The notes: generated by a model not told the origin, from the sequence alone. Shown: positions 7,485 to 17,351, counted from the first letter of the stretch. The stretch is 64,000 nt of DNA from Flavobacterium sp. ZT3R18 (GCF_007097385.1 NZ_VJZS01000009.1:1-64000); one strand, 5' to 3'. Numbers and translations: made by a program.

Positions 7485-8171
7485 TTAAATACGTTCTAGA
7501 AAATCGGTGATTATTCCATCGATTTTGAATGATTTCATTTTTTGTATATCGTCCTTATTATTTACTGTCCAAGGAAAAACCAGAATTCCTTTTTCTTGAA
7601 TTTTAGCTGTATATTCATTAGTCAATAATTGAAAGGCGGGATGTAAGGCCTCGGCTTTTATAAATCGGGCAAAAGAAATAGCCAGATCCATATCGGTTTC
7701 TGTTAAAACTCCAATTCGAATATCCTCGCTTAAAAATCGAACTTGTTGCAAGGCATTCCAGTCAAAACTGGACACTAGAAAGTGATCGTAATTCCAATTC
7801 TTGTCTGAAATGTAATGCTCTATTAATTGAACCACTTGCTCTGCCGTATCTTGATTTTTCAATTCTATATTGATAAAACACCGCTTATTGACCAATTCAA
7901 AAACTTCTTCCAATGTTGGAATTTCATATTGGATATTGATCCGAAAAGATTTTAATTCTTGTAAGAGGAGTTGGTTCACAGTACCTTTTCCATTGGTTGT
8001 TCGGTCTATGGTTTCATCATGAATAACGATCAAATGACCGTCTAAACTTAAATGTACATCCAGTTCAATTCCGTCTGCACCCATTTCTATCGCTTTTTGA
8101 AAAGAAACCAAGGTGTTTTCGGGTTCGTACCCATTGGCTCCGCGATGTCCTATTTTGAGAATTTTATTCAT
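7485..8171 (-). CDS. Glycerophosphodiester phosphodiesterase
   Basis: This 228-residue GDPD-family enzyme is predicted to hydrolyse glycerophosphodiesters to glycerol-3-phosphate and an alcohol. The active-site pieces are KIGHRGANGYEPENT (conserved His-Arg and Glu), GIELDVHLSLDG (metal-binding Glu and Asp) and IHDETIDRTTNGKG (second catalytic His). I chose the ATG at 8171 because MNKILKIGHRG starts right before the catalytic motif as usual; an upstream start at 8201 would add ten residues with no family support. There is no signal peptide, so a cytosolic location is likely. It is a single gene between two repeat-rich gaps. Confidence 0.88.
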   Translation of the reverse strand: MNKILKIGHRGANGYEPENTLVSFQKAIEMGADGIELDVHLSLDGHLIVIHDETIDRTTNGKGTVNQLLLQELKSFRINIQYEIPTLEEVFELVNKRCFINIELKNQDTAEQVVQLIEHYISDKNWNYDHFLVSSFDWNALQQVRFLSEDIRIGVLTETDMDLAISFARFIKAEALHPAFQLLTNEYTAKIQEKGILVFPWTVNNKDDIQKMKSFKIDGIITDFLERI

Positions 8172-8231
8172 AATAATTGTAAAATGTAAACATAAACCCA
8201 AATTATGGAATAGACAACTATAACAACTAAA

Positions 8232-8442
8232 TCATTCTGAAAAACCCTGAAGGGGTGAAATGATTATAGAAATTTTATGACATTGCGGATAAACCCCGAA
8301 GGGGTGATATTTTTATATTTATGTAATTTTACGGAGGTTTTATTAAATTTAAAAGGTTAAATAATAATCACACCCCTTCGGGGTTGTGAATAATGGAATT
8401 ATTTATTTCTATAATCATTGTACCCCTTCGGGGTTCGGATGA
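8232..8442. repeat. REPIN-like composite of four ccccgaagggg palindromes
   Basis: This fills most of the 8172-8545 gap. Four copies of a core like aaccccgaaggggtg occur at about 8241-8256, 8291-8306, 8371-8386 and 8421-8436, the first two direct and the last two inverted. The outer arms (8232-8273 and 8405-8442) also match over flanking sequence such as aatgattatagaaat, so the whole 211-bp unit folds on itself. No protein is encoded. Confidence 0.85.
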
Positions 8443-8490
8443 ATTATAATTTATCTTGAGATTGTGTTTTAATACGGAATTAATAACATA

Positions 8491-8520
8491 AAAAAACGCC
8501 TTCATTGCTAAAGGCGTTCT
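8491..8520 (-). terminator. Terminator after the MalS-like amylase gene
   Basis: The stem aacgcctt / aaggcgtt (8495-8502, 8511-8518) has an eight-base loop and is followed by a T run on the minus strand. It is 28 bases past the amylase stop codon and ends the minus-strand sugar gene block. Confidence 0.85.
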
Positions 8521-8545
8521 AATTCAAAACTAATTCAATAACTAA

Positions 8546-10225
8546 CTATTTTTTTAATTCTAATAATACAATACCAAATTCAGTATCAATCCTTGCTTTT
8601 CCATTCAAAACAGTACCTAATTTACCGGAATACCCATCTCTCAGTTTTGCACCTTCTTTAAATGTAGATCCTACAGGGATTTCTTTTTTTCCTTTGGCTA
8701 AATCCAATCCGATTACGACTGTATCTGTATAATTCCCTTTAGTAAAAGTTCTAGAACACACATAAGGTTTAGCAGAAACTGCTACATTCACACCAGCTCC
8801 TACCGATGGGTGATTGGCTCTAAATTGCCCCAATTTTCGCCAATGCGAAAGTACTTGTTGGGTTGCTTTATTTGTTGTTATGGCATCCCAATTCATAAAC
8901 GAACGTAATGTTGCATCACCTTGAGTTCCTTCAACCACTAATGATCGTGCCGATTCATCTCCATAATAGATTTGGGAAATGCCAGGTGTCAATAGTAATT
9001 TTGTTGCGCTTTCTATGCTTTTTGTGCGATTGCCATCAAAAGGAGAACCATCATCATGGGAAGACAAATAATTCAAAACACTATATCCTTTCAATTGATT
9101 GTTGAGTAGATCCGAATATTTTTGGAACATAAAAGAATACTCTTTTTGGGCATCACTTTTAAATTCAAAATTGATCATAGCTGTAAAACCATTCTCATAA
9201 TAGTTTACTTTTTTGTCTCCAAAATCAAATAGCTGTCCTCCGCTAATATTGTAATTGTAGACTTCTGCAATAGTGTAAAATGGATTATTGTCCAATACTT
9301 TAGTTGGATTGTTTTTCTTCCAATCGGCGAAGGAATAATCACATTGTGTTTTAAAATCGGCCCAAACTCCTTCATCGGTATGTTTTACGGTATCGGCTCT
9401 ATAACCATCAATTCCAAATTCAGTAATATAATCTGTCAACCATTTAATAATATAATATTTTGGAGTTCTTGGATAACCCGTTCTTTTAAAAAAAACGTCC
9501 AATGAAGCGACCTCTTTGTCATATCTTCCTTCGGCTTTCCATTTTTCGATTAAAAAAGGAGGGAGGCTTACGGCTGTAGTGCTTTCCGTTTTTACATCTG
9601 GTAAATTAGCCACTAATGTACAAGCGGTTGTATTCTCAAAATTGCTGTATTGACATTTAGGCTCTGTTCGAACCCAACCTTCTGGCCAAACGGTATCGAC
9701 TTCAGTAACTGGGCCAGTATGATTAATTACGGCATCCAGCATAATACGAATTCCTTTGGCGTGGGCTTTTTTAACCAATTCGGACAAATCTTTCTTGGTT
9801 CCGAAGTTAGGGTCTAAAGCAGTCCAATCTCTCGCCCAATAGCCATGAAATCCATAGCTCATTCCTGTTCCTTCATCCACACCATCGTGAATTTGTTCGA
9901 CAACGGGCGTAAACCAAATCACATTGACACCTAATTTTGTAAAATAACCTTCGTCTAGTTTTTGAATAATTCCTTTGATGTCCCCACCTTCAAAACCACG
10001 AAGTTTTTCGGTTTTTTTGTTTCTGTTGAAATTGAGATCATTTGATTTATCTCCATTATAAAAACGGTCTGTCATCAAAAAATATAAATTGGCACCTTCC
10101 CAAACGAAGGGTGTTTTTTCGGTTTTTGATTTTGAATTTACAGTTCTTTCTTTTTTTGCTTGTGCAAAAGTAATTGAAGTAATCAGCAGTAGCAAAAAGG
10201 ACAGTGTTGTGATTTTTTTTATCAT
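8546..10225 (-). CDS. MalS-like secreted alpha-amylase (GH13)
   Basis: This 559-residue endo-acting alpha-1,4-glucan hydrolase has a Sec signal peptide (MIKKITTLSFLLLLITSITFAQ) and no lipobox, so it is probably periplasmic. The GH13 conserved regions are DAVINH near residue 163, GYRADTVKH (nucleophile Asp near 277), TIAEVYN (acid/base Glu near 320) and LSSHDD near 392. The long insertion before region II, LPDVKTESTT, and the later SVLNYLSSHD stretch closely recall E. coli MalS, the periplasmic alpha-amylase. Two Cys near residues 190-200 could form a disulfide. It is last in the minus-strand maltodextrin block and likely shortens imported dextrins. Confidence 0.9.
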   Translation of the reverse strand: MIKKITTLSFLLLLITSITFAQAKKERTVNSKSKTEKTPFVWEGANLYFLMTDRFYNGDKSNDLNFNRNKKTEKLRGFEGGDIKGIIQKLDEGYFTKLGVNVIWFTPVVEQIHDGVDEGTGMSYGFHGYWARDWTALDPNFGTKKDLSELVKKAHAKGIRIMLDAVINHTGPVTEVDTVWPEGWVRTEPKCQYSNFENTTACTLVANLPDVKTESTTAVSLPPFLIEKWKAEGRYDKEVASLDVFFKRTGYPRTPKYYIIKWLTDYITEFGIDGYRADTVKHTDEGVWADFKTQCDYSFADWKKNNPTKVLDNNPFYTIAEVYNYNISGGQLFDFGDKKVNYYENGFTAMINFEFKSDAQKEYSFMFQKYSDLLNNQLKGYSVLNYLSSHDDGSPFDGNRTKSIESATKLLLTPGISQIYYGDESARSLVVEGTQGDATLRSFMNWDAITTNKATQQVLSHWRKLGQFRANHPSVGAGVNVAVSAKPYVCSRTFTKGNYTDTVVIGLDLAKGKKEIPVGSTFKEGAKLRDGYSGKLGTVLNGKARIDTEFGIVLLELKK

Positions 10226-10311
10226 ACGAAGTTTATATTTGTTTTTTAATGGAATATGGTATCGCCATTCTTCATCTTTATTTGTGAATATAGAATCATG
10301 GCGATTTCATT

Positions 10312-12762
10312 TTACAATTGAATTTTAATTTCTTTATCCATTCCTTTTTCTATTACAACAGGAATTTCTAAAGTGTTAGTATTGGTTTTGAAATCGACAT
10401 TCACTCCGTTTACAGTAATTTTAATTGGTTTTTTGTCCATGTTATGAACTATCAAATTAATTTTCTTATTGATGCTGGTAAACGATTTTCCAACAATGGT
10501 ACTCACTTTGAGGGTAATCAATTTAGCCGCTGTATTGTTAGTGAAATTCAGTATTTCGTAGGCTCCTTTTTCATAAGCGTTAGATGTCAAACCATCGTCA
10601 TTATATAGTTTGCCAAAACTATTTGTTGTTTTTTCGTCATAATAAAAATGCAAATCAAAATCGGCCAGCGAATATTTGGTTGTGTTTTGAATGGTTTTTA
10701 TCATGGGTATAAAAGCGCCTCCGCGAACAAAAACCGGAATATTATCGGCTGAAACTGTAACCGTTTCAGTTAAACCGGCTTCGTGTTTTTCGCCAGTATA
10801 GAAATCATACCAGTTGCTGCTTTTGGGAAAATAAATAGAAGTACTTGTAAGAGCAGCTTTTGTAATTGGAGTAACCAAAAAATCATTTCCCCATAAATAA
10901 GAATCACAGGAATTCAATAACTTTTCGTTTTCAGGTTCTTCAAAAAATAAGGGACGCATGAGAGGCAAACCTTTGTTATTGTTTTCAAAAGCCAAGGTGT
11001 AGTTATACGGTAGCATTTGGTAACGCAATTCGATTTGTTTTTTGGCTTTGGCCTTAGTTACAATATCTTTATAAACAGGTTCCGAAGCTACATCTTCTTG
11101 TGCATGCGGGCGATACACGGGTTGAAAAACACCATATTGCAGCCAACGAATATACAATTCATTATCAAAATAATCCCCAGCAAATCCCCCTAAATCAGAG
11201 TGCATATAGGCCATTCCCTGCATTCCCATTTGCAATGCAATTTCAGGTTGTGATTGCAATCCGCCCCAAGATCTGCTTACGTCGCCAGACCAAGGAATCA
11301 TGCCATAATTTTGAGAACCGGAATATCCAGCTCGCATTAAAATAAAAGGGCGCACATTGGGGAAATCATTTGCATATCCATCACGGATTATTTTTGCCCA
11401 AGTGTGTCCGTAAATATTATGCACTTCATCGGCAGAACCCTGAGCGGTAAAAGCCGCAGACGGGAAAACTTCAGGTTCTCCCAAGTCGCCCCACCAACCA
11501 CCAACTCCCTGATTGATTAAATCTTTGTAGATATTCCAAAACCAAGTTTTTCCTTCGGGTTTAAATACATCTACCAATCCGGTATTCCCAAAATAGAAAT
11601 CGTATTTGAACGGATTTCCCGCTTTATCAGTAGCCAATACTTTTTTGTCCACTGCTTCTTGCCATTTGCTTGAAGTCGTTAGAATAAAAGGTTCTGTTAT
11701 CAAAACCGTTTTTACTCCTTTGTTGTTTAAATCGGTTATCATTTTCTTTGGATCAGAGAAATTGTCTTTGTCCCAATCTAAATTCCCCATCGTGCCTTGA
11801 ACGGTTTTTCCAAACCAATACAAATCAAGGATTATGGCGTCTACCGGTATTTCATCTTTGATGTATTTGTCTATGGTTTTCGTCACTTCGTCTTGAGTAT
11901 GATATCCAAAACGGCTGGAAAAATTCCCTAATGCCCAACGAGGAACAAGAGGTTGTTTTCCTGTCAATGTGGTATAATTTGAAATTAAATCCGTCCAAGA
12001 ATCTCCTGCAATTACCTGATATGTTTTTCTTCCAGAAATGGTTTCATAAACTAGAGTATTGTCTTTTTTACTGTCTAAATCCAAATATCCGATGGCTCCA
12101 TTATCAAAATGTACCGCATATATTTTGGATGACAGTACCAGCGGAATAGAGAAATTCATTTTTTTGGAATAGATTTGGTACCCATAATCCGCTTGATTGT
12201 ACAATTGTAAACGATTCCCACGACGGTTCATGCCTAACGCACGGGCTCCGGCACCATAAAGTGCTTCGTTTGAATCTAAATTGAAGTCTAATGTTTCTTC
12301 CGAAAAAGTATTTAAATTTTGGTTGTCAGGAACCGCCTTTGTCTCTTTATTGGAAGAATATTTCTTTGTGGCGGTTTCTTCTTTATCCTTTTTGGTGTAC
12401 CCGTTTTTTTCAGAAAGTAAAGGTTTGTTTTTATATGAATAACTGATTTTAAACGGAGCTTTTTGAATGGAAACCGTAATTCCATTAGTTGTACACTCAA
12501 TAGAATTTTGGGTTTGTTTTACTTTGAAAGTCACTTTTTCAGGAGTTAAAACTACAGCATGAGAATTTGGATTCGACTTTTCTCCTGTTGGCAAAAAAGT
12601 AGTTTCGATTATTTTATCCGAATACGGTTTTATAAAATACTGCCCATCAGAAGTTTTTATTTCTAATGTGTTTTTGACTAATTTATAGCTTTCGAATTTC
12701 CTGTTTGCGTTTTGAGCCAAGGAAATACTGGAAACTAATAGGAATAGAATTATTTTTTTCAT
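10312..12762 (-). CDS. GH31 alpha-glucosidase, signal-peptide bearing
   Basis: This 816-residue enzyme is predicted to release glucose from the non-reducing ends of maltodextrins. The start at 12762 gives a clean signal peptide (MKKIILFLLVSSISLAQ); an upstream in-frame ATG at 12804 would put 14 unnatural residues before it. An N-terminal beta-sandwich precedes the barrel. GWWGDLGEPE carries the likely nucleophile Asp near residue 424, and PWSGDVSRSWGGLQ the acid/base Asp near 494. A C-terminal beta domain follows (WYDFYTGEKHEAG). There is no lipobox, so it is probably periplasmic. It is the functional counterpart of SusB (a GH97 in Bacteroides) but from a different family. Confidence 0.9.
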   Translation of the reverse strand: MKKIILFLLVSSISLAQNANRKFESYKLVKNTLEIKTSDGQYFIKPYSDKIIETTFLPTGEKSNPNSHAVVLTPEKVTFKVKQTQNSIECTTNGITVSIQKAPFKISYSYKNKPLLSEKNGYTKKDKEETATKKYSSNKETKAVPDNQNLNTFSEETLDFNLDSNEALYGAGARALGMNRRGNRLQLYNQADYGYQIYSKKMNFSIPLVLSSKIYAVHFDNGAIGYLDLDSKKDNTLVYETISGRKTYQVIAGDSWTDLISNYTTLTGKQPLVPRWALGNFSSRFGYHTQDEVTKTIDKYIKDEIPVDAIILDLYWFGKTVQGTMGNLDWDKDNFSDPKKMITDLNNKGVKTVLITEPFILTTSSKWQEAVDKKVLATDKAGNPFKYDFYFGNTGLVDVFKPEGKTWFWNIYKDLINQGVGGWWGDLGEPEVFPSAAFTAQGSADEVHNIYGHTWAKIIRDGYANDFPNVRPFILMRAGYSGSQNYGMIPWSGDVSRSWGGLQSQPEIALQMGMQGMAYMHSDLGGFAGDYFDNELYIRWLQYGVFQPVYRPHAQEDVASEPVYKDIVTKAKAKKQIELRYQMLPYNYTLAFENNNKGLPLMRPLFFEEPENEKLLNSCDSYLWGNDFLVTPITKAALTSTSIYFPKSSNWYDFYTGEKHEAGLTETVTVSADNIPVFVRGGAFIPMIKTIQNTTKYSLADFDLHFYYDEKTTNSFGKLYNDDGLTSNAYEKGAYEILNFTNNTAAKLITLKVSTIVGKSFTSINKKINLIVHNMDKKPIKITVNGVNVDFKTNTNTLEIPVVIEKGMDKEIKIQL

Positions 12763-12895
12763 TATTATTTTAATTTTTGAACCATATAAGTAATATAAGT
12801 TCATTTAAGGCCGTTTATTTAAATTATATTTAAGCGAATGATTTTTCCGACTTTTTTTCATTTTCCAAATCTCGCTCAATACATATTCTTATATA

Positions 12896-13034
12896 ATGTT
12901 GTTTTCTTAAGAATCTGACACAGCAGAATCGACACAGTTTGTCATTTCGACCAACGGGAGAAATCACATTTCGTGAGTCTCCCTTGTGATTCCTCCTTCG
13001 TCGGAATGACAAAGTCTCCTTAAGGAAACAGCAT
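12896..13034. repeat. Nested palindromic repeat (tgtcatttcgacc family)
   Basis: This lies in the 12763-13081 gap, which has no gene. The core element (12938-13013) has about 30-bp imperfect inverted ends, tttgtcatttcgacc on the left and ggaatgacaaa on the right, with the internal pair aaatcaca/tgtgatt. It is flanked by a second pair of arms, atgttgttttcttaag (12896-12911) and cttaaggaaacagcat (13019-13034), matching at 14 of 16 positions. The core type is a familiar intergenic repeat in Flavobacterium genomes. Confidence 0.8.
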
Positions 13035-13081
13035 GATTCTTATATTTTTCTTATATCCCTTATATGGTTTAAATTTATTTT

Positions 13082-14920
13082 TTATTTCAATTCTAAAATC
13101 AGAACAGATTTTCCTTCGATTGTAATATCACTTTTCAAATCAATAGATTTTCCAGAAAGCACATCGATTCCTGTTTTATAATTTAAAATGCTTTCTTGAA
13201 AACGACTTGTTTTGAAAGTTTGTGTTTCTTTATTGTTATTGATGACCACCATAACCGATTTCGAATCAGTATATCTAAAGTAAACATAAACATTCTTCTC
13301 TGGAATGTAATGTTTCATTTTTCCAAAATGCACAGCATCATTGGTTTTTCTCCAATTGAATAATTGAGACGAAAAATCAAAAAACTGTTGTTGCTCAGGC
13401 GTTCTTCCGGTTTTGGTGAAAGCATCATTTTTGTCGCCAGCCCAACCTCCGGGGAAATCTTGACGAATGGCTGCATCTCCATCTTTATCTTTATTCCCGG
13501 ACATTCCAATCTCGGATCCATAATAGATTTGAGGAATTCCTCGAACTGTAGCCAATAAAGTCATTGCCATTTTATATTTTGAAAAATCATTTTTGTAAAT
13601 TTCATTGAAACGATTCGTGTCATGATTTTCTACAAAAGTCATAATGCTATTGATGTTGGGATATAAAAAATCGTTGGTAAAATTATTGTAAACATTTACC
13701 ATTCCTGCATTCCAAGTATTATCATCTTCATTGAATACTTTTGCCAATGTTTCCATTAATGTAAAATCCATAACAGATGGCAAATACGAGTTGTAGTTTT
13801 CTATAGCTGCAATTTTACTGTCTTTTTGCCAATACGCCATTTGAGCTTGCTCGTGCATCCAAACTTCGCCTACAATATTAAAATTAGGATATTCATCCGT
13901 AATTGCTTTCGTCCATTTAGCAATTCCTTTTTTATCGCAATAGGAATAGGTGTCTACACGGAAACCATCCAAATTGGCATATTCAATCCACCAAATAGCA
14001 TTTTGAGTAATGTAATTTAAAAGCAATGGATTGGATTGATTCAAATCGGGCATCGATTTTACAAACCAACCGTCCATGCACATTTTGGCGTCAATTTGAG
14101 AAGCGTTGGTGTCAAATTGAGTGGACATTTTATAATTGGTTTGGGCATAGCCCGGAAATTGATGCAACCATTCATATGTTGGCAAATCCTTCATCATCCA
14201 ATGTTCAGCTCCCCAATGGTTGGTTACATAATCCATGATGAGTTTCATGTCGCGTTTATGCAATTCTGCCGATAATTGAACATACTCTTCATTTGTCCCA
14301 AATCGAGGGTCAATTTTATAAACATCGGATTGTCCGTAGGTGTGATACGAATAGGTTTTGTCATTATCCTCGCAAAGAGGCGTTGGCCAAAGTGCTGTTG
14401 CTCCTAATTCTTTTATATAATCCAAATGTTGAATCATTCCTGCAATATCGCCCCCATGTCTTCCTCCTGGAAGTGCTCTATTCCCTTTTTCAAAAACAGA
14501 TTTATCGCTGTCATTTTTGGGATTCCCATTGGCAAAACGATCCGACATAACCAAATAAATTAAATCGGATGCATCATAACTTTTTCTGGAAGCCGAATTT
14601 TCTCTTCTTTGTTTTAAACTATATTTTTTGGTAAATACGACTTTTTTATTTTTAGAAAATGAAAAAATAAAATCTTGTGTCGTTGTATTTTTGGTGTCAA
14701 TTGTTACGAAAAGGTAATTGGGATTTTCGGTTTTTTGAACTTCTTTTATGACAATAGCATTTGATGCCGTTACTTCATTTTGTGCAATATTTTTGCCATA
14801 AAACATAATTTGCAGTTCTGGATTATGCATTCCGGCATACCAAAAAGGTGGCTCAACTCTGTCTATTTGTGCAAAAATTGAAGTGGAGATGAAAAAGAAA
14901 AGAAAGATTATTTTTTTCAT
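13082..14920 (-). CDS. SusA-like neopullulanase / cyclomaltodextrinase (GH13)
   Basis: This 612-residue periplasmic enzyme hydrolyses alpha-1,4 bonds of maltodextrins and cyclodextrins. The signal peptide is MKKIIFLFFFISTSIFAQ. Residues about 20-105 form the cyclomaltodextrinase-type N-terminal beta domain (IDRVEPPFWYAGM is a signature). The GH13 regions are MDYVTNHWG, GFRVDTYS (nucleophile Asp near 323), VGEVWMHE (acid/base Glu near 352) and FVENHDTNRF (Asp near 434). Length and layout match Bacteroides SusA. It lies between the GH31 and GH65 genes in the minus-strand block, supplying maltose and short dextrins to them. Confidence 0.93.
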   Translation of the reverse strand: MKKIIFLFFFISTSIFAQIDRVEPPFWYAGMHNPELQIMFYGKNIAQNEVTASNAIVIKEVQKTENPNYLFVTIDTKNTTTQDFIFSFSKNKKVVFTKKYSLKQRRENSASRKSYDASDLIYLVMSDRFANGNPKNDSDKSVFEKGNRALPGGRHGGDIAGMIQHLDYIKELGATALWPTPLCEDNDKTYSYHTYGQSDVYKIDPRFGTNEEYVQLSAELHKRDMKLIMDYVTNHWGAEHWMMKDLPTYEWLHQFPGYAQTNYKMSTQFDTNASQIDAKMCMDGWFVKSMPDLNQSNPLLLNYITQNAIWWIEYANLDGFRVDTYSYCDKKGIAKWTKAITDEYPNFNIVGEVWMHEQAQMAYWQKDSKIAAIENYNSYLPSVMDFTLMETLAKVFNEDDNTWNAGMVNVYNNFTNDFLYPNINSIMTFVENHDTNRFNEIYKNDFSKYKMAMTLLATVRGIPQIYYGSEIGMSGNKDKDGDAAIRQDFPGGWAGDKNDAFTKTGRTPEQQQFFDFSSQLFNWRKTNDAVHFGKMKHYIPEKNVYVYFRYTDSKSVMVVINNNKETQTFKTSRFQESILNYKTGIDVLSGKSIDLKSDITIEGKSVLILELK

Positions 14921-14968
14921 GTTTTAAACAATTAAAGATGTTTTTAAAGTCTAAACCGTATTTTTTTT

Positions 14969-15030
14969 AAACCATTAAGACATTAAGAAAATTAAGTTTA
15001 GTCTTAATGAATCTTAATGCCTTAATGGTT
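14969..15030. repeat. cattaag/cttaatg inverted repeat
   Basis: The imperfect inverted repeat 14969-14996 / 15003-15030 is built from repeated attaag and cttaat units and folds into a long AT-rich hairpin between the GH65 and SusA-like genes. The run of T lies on the plus strand, the wrong side for these minus-strand genes, so it is a repeat or an RNA-stability element rather than a classical terminator. Confidence 0.65.
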
Positions 15031-15044
15031 TTTTTTATTAAATT

Positions 15045-17351
15045 TTAAACCGCAACCAAATTATTTGGCTTCACTAAAATAGCAGTTTCATTTACAAAAA
15101 CGGTAAGTTCTTTCGAACCTTCGAGAGTAAGTGTGGTTTCTTTGTGATTGATTTCGATTTTCAAAATTTGATTTCTGAAATTAATTTTAAACGAATACCC
15201 TTCCCATTCTTTAGGGATTTTTGGAGAGAAATGAAGCGTGTCTCCTTTGACTCTCATTCCGCCAAATCCTTCAACAATACTCATCCAAGTTCCCGCCATT
15301 GATGTGATATGACAACCTTCTTCCACTTCTTTGTTATAATCATCAAGATCCAAACGGGAAGTTCTCAAATAGAATGCATAAGCCATATCCATTTTATCCA
15401 ATTTAGCCGCTTGAATAGAATGCACACAAGGAGAAAGTGAACTTTCATGTACCGTAAATGATTCGTAAAAATTGAAATTGCGTTCCAATTCTTCTTTAGA
15501 AAAATGATCTTCAAAGAAATAGAAACACTGCAATACGTCAGCTTGTTTGATGTATGGAGAACGCAATACACGATCCCAAGACCATTTTTGGTTGATCGGT
15601 CTTTGAGCGCGATCCAAATCTTTTACAGGGACTAAATCTTTGTCTAAAAAGCCATCTTGCTGCAAGTAAATGCCCATTTCTTCCGATTTTGGGAAATACA
15701 TATTACCCGCCACTTTATTCCATTCCTGCAATTCGGTTTCAGATAGTTTTACCTTTTCCATAATACGTTTATGGTCTGCTGGATATTCTAGAGAAACTTT
15801 TTGAATTTGCTCGTAGGCATAATCAATACACCATTTGGCGATGTAATTGGTATAGAAATTATTGTTGATGTTGTTTTCATATTCGTTTGGTCCAGTCACT
15901 CCCAAAATCATATACTGATTTTTGTTTTTGGAGAAAGAAGCTCTTTGGTGCCAAAAACGAGCAATTCCAATTAATACTTCCAATCCTTTTTCTGGTATGT
16001 AACTGTAGTCTCCTGTAAAACGATAATAGTTGAAAATAGCAAAAGCAATGGCACCGTTTCTGTGAATTTCTTCGTGGGTTATTTCCCATTCGTTATGACA
16101 TTCCTCTCCATTCATGGTAACCATTGGGTATAAAGCCGCTCCGTTTTTAAAACCTAAGTTTTTCTTGGCATTTTCTATTGCTTTATCCAATTGATTGTAG
16201 CGATACGTCAATAAATTACGGGCAACTTGCTGGTCTTTTGTAGCCATATAAAACGGAATACAGTAAGCCTCAGTATCCCAATAGGTAGATCCTCCGTATT
16301 TTTCTCCGGTAAATCCTTTTGGTCCAATATTCAAACGGGAATCTTTTCCTAAATAGGTTTGGTTTAACTGAAAAATATTAAAACGAATTCCTTGTTGTGC
16401 TTTTACATCCCCGTCAATAGTGATGTCTGACATTTCCCAAATTTTTGCCCAAGCATCGATTTGCTCTTGTAGCAATTGGTCATATCCTTTTGCTAAAGCG
16501 ACTTGAATTACATTTTCGGCTGCAGCTATAGTGTCTTCATGGTTTAATGAAACGGTATAACCACCTATTTTTTGAATGCCCGTTTTATCGCCTTTGGCAA
16601 CAATGACATCGTAATAAAATAGAATTTTATCGGTACTCGTATCAACAGACGTTGGAGAAAGGTTTTGTTTTTCGCCATTCGTCCAAATCGTGTTTTGCAT
16701 AAAGGTCGTTACCTTGAAATGCGTTTTAAAAGTTTGAGCCGTTACAAAAGCTTCATTTCTGTATTTTTTAACATTAAGAGGCTTCCAGAATTTTTCATCC
16801 CAGTTTGCATCTTCATTGGTTACACCAGCATCAATATACGGTTTGTAGATTATTTTTGCGTCTTTGTTTAAAGGGGTGATTTCATAATTAATTACACCAA
16901 CTTCATCTAAATCTATAGATAGAAAACGACGGATATTGGCTGAAATTTCAGTTCCGTTTTGCAAAGTGGCGGTAAAGGAACGGTTGTACCAACCTTCTTT
17001 CATATTCAACTCTCGACGGAAATCTTTAACTTCCGTACACGTATTCAAATCGAAATCTTCTCCGTTAATTTCGATGTTGATTCCAATCCAATTTGGGGCA
17101 TTCAATACCTTGGCAAAATATTCTGGGTATCCATTTTTCCACCAACCTACTTTGGTTTTGTCTGGATAATAAATTCCGGCGATGTAACTTCCCTGAAAAG
17201 TTTCTCCCGTATAATTTTCTTCAAAATTGGCTCTTTGACCCATAGCACCATTCCCAATGCTAAAAAGGCTTTCAGATGATTTTACACTCTCTCTATCAAA
17301 TCCTTCTTCGATGATAGACCAATTGTCTGGTTTTATATAGTCTTGATTCAT
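15045..17351 (-). CDS. GH65 maltose phosphorylase
   Basis: This 768-residue cytoplasmic phosphorylase has no signal peptide. It is predicted to cleave maltose with phosphate to glucose and beta-glucose-1-phosphate. It shows the GH65 order: N-terminal beta-sandwich, helical barrel, and a C-terminal cap. GGSTYWDTEAYCIPFY and HNEWEITHEEIHRNGAIA are family signatures. TGPNEYENNINNNFYTN carries the expected general-acid Glu at about residue 489, by comparison with the characterised Lactobacillus enzyme. The beta-phosphoglucomutase gene lies 94 bases upstream on the same strand, as in other bacteria using this route. Related GH65 members act on kojibiose or trehalose, so the substrate is inferred from context. 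Confidence 0.88.
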   Translation of the reverse strand: MNQDYIKPDNWSIIEEGFDRESVKSSESLFSIGNGAMGQRANFEENYTGETFQGSYIAGIYYPDKTKVGWWKNGYPEYFAKVLNAPNWIGINIEINGEDFDLNTCTEVKDFRRELNMKEGWYNRSFTATLQNGTEISANIRRFLSIDLDEVGVINYEITPLNKDAKIIYKPYIDAGVTNEDANWDEKFWKPLNVKKYRNEAFVTAQTFKTHFKVTTFMQNTIWTNGEKQNLSPTSVDTSTDKILFYYDVIVAKGDKTGIQKIGGYTVSLNHEDTIAAAENVIQVALAKGYDQLLQEQIDAWAKIWEMSDITIDGDVKAQQGIRFNIFQLNQTYLGKDSRLNIGPKGFTGEKYGGSTYWDTEAYCIPFYMATKDQQVARNLLTYRYNQLDKAIENAKKNLGFKNGAALYPMVTMNGEECHNEWEITHEEIHRNGAIAFAIFNYYRFTGDYSYIPEKGLEVLIGIARFWHQRASFSKNKNQYMILGVTGPNEYENNINNNFYTNYIAKWCIDYAYEQIQKVSLEYPADHKRIMEKVKLSETELQEWNKVAGNMYFPKSEEMGIYLQQDGFLDKDLVPVKDLDRAQRPINQKWSWDRVLRSPYIKQADVLQCFYFFEDHFSKEELERNFNFYESFTVHESSLSPCVHSIQAAKLDKMDMAYAFYLRTSRLDLDDYNKEVEEGCHITSMAGTWMSIVEGFGGMRVKGDTLHFSPKIPKEWEGYSFKINFRNQILKIEINHKETTLTLEGSKELTVFVNETAILVKPNNLVAV

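Noticed and set aside
8241..8436. Four repeated ccccgaagggg units as a possible CRISPR array
   Set aside because: The copies are palindromes in both orientations, only four in number, with unequal spacing and no cas genes nearby.
10261..10305. atcgccat ... atggcgat hairpin between the GH31 and MalS-like genes as a terminator
   Set aside because: There is no T tract on the minus strand after it, so I did not list it as a terminator.
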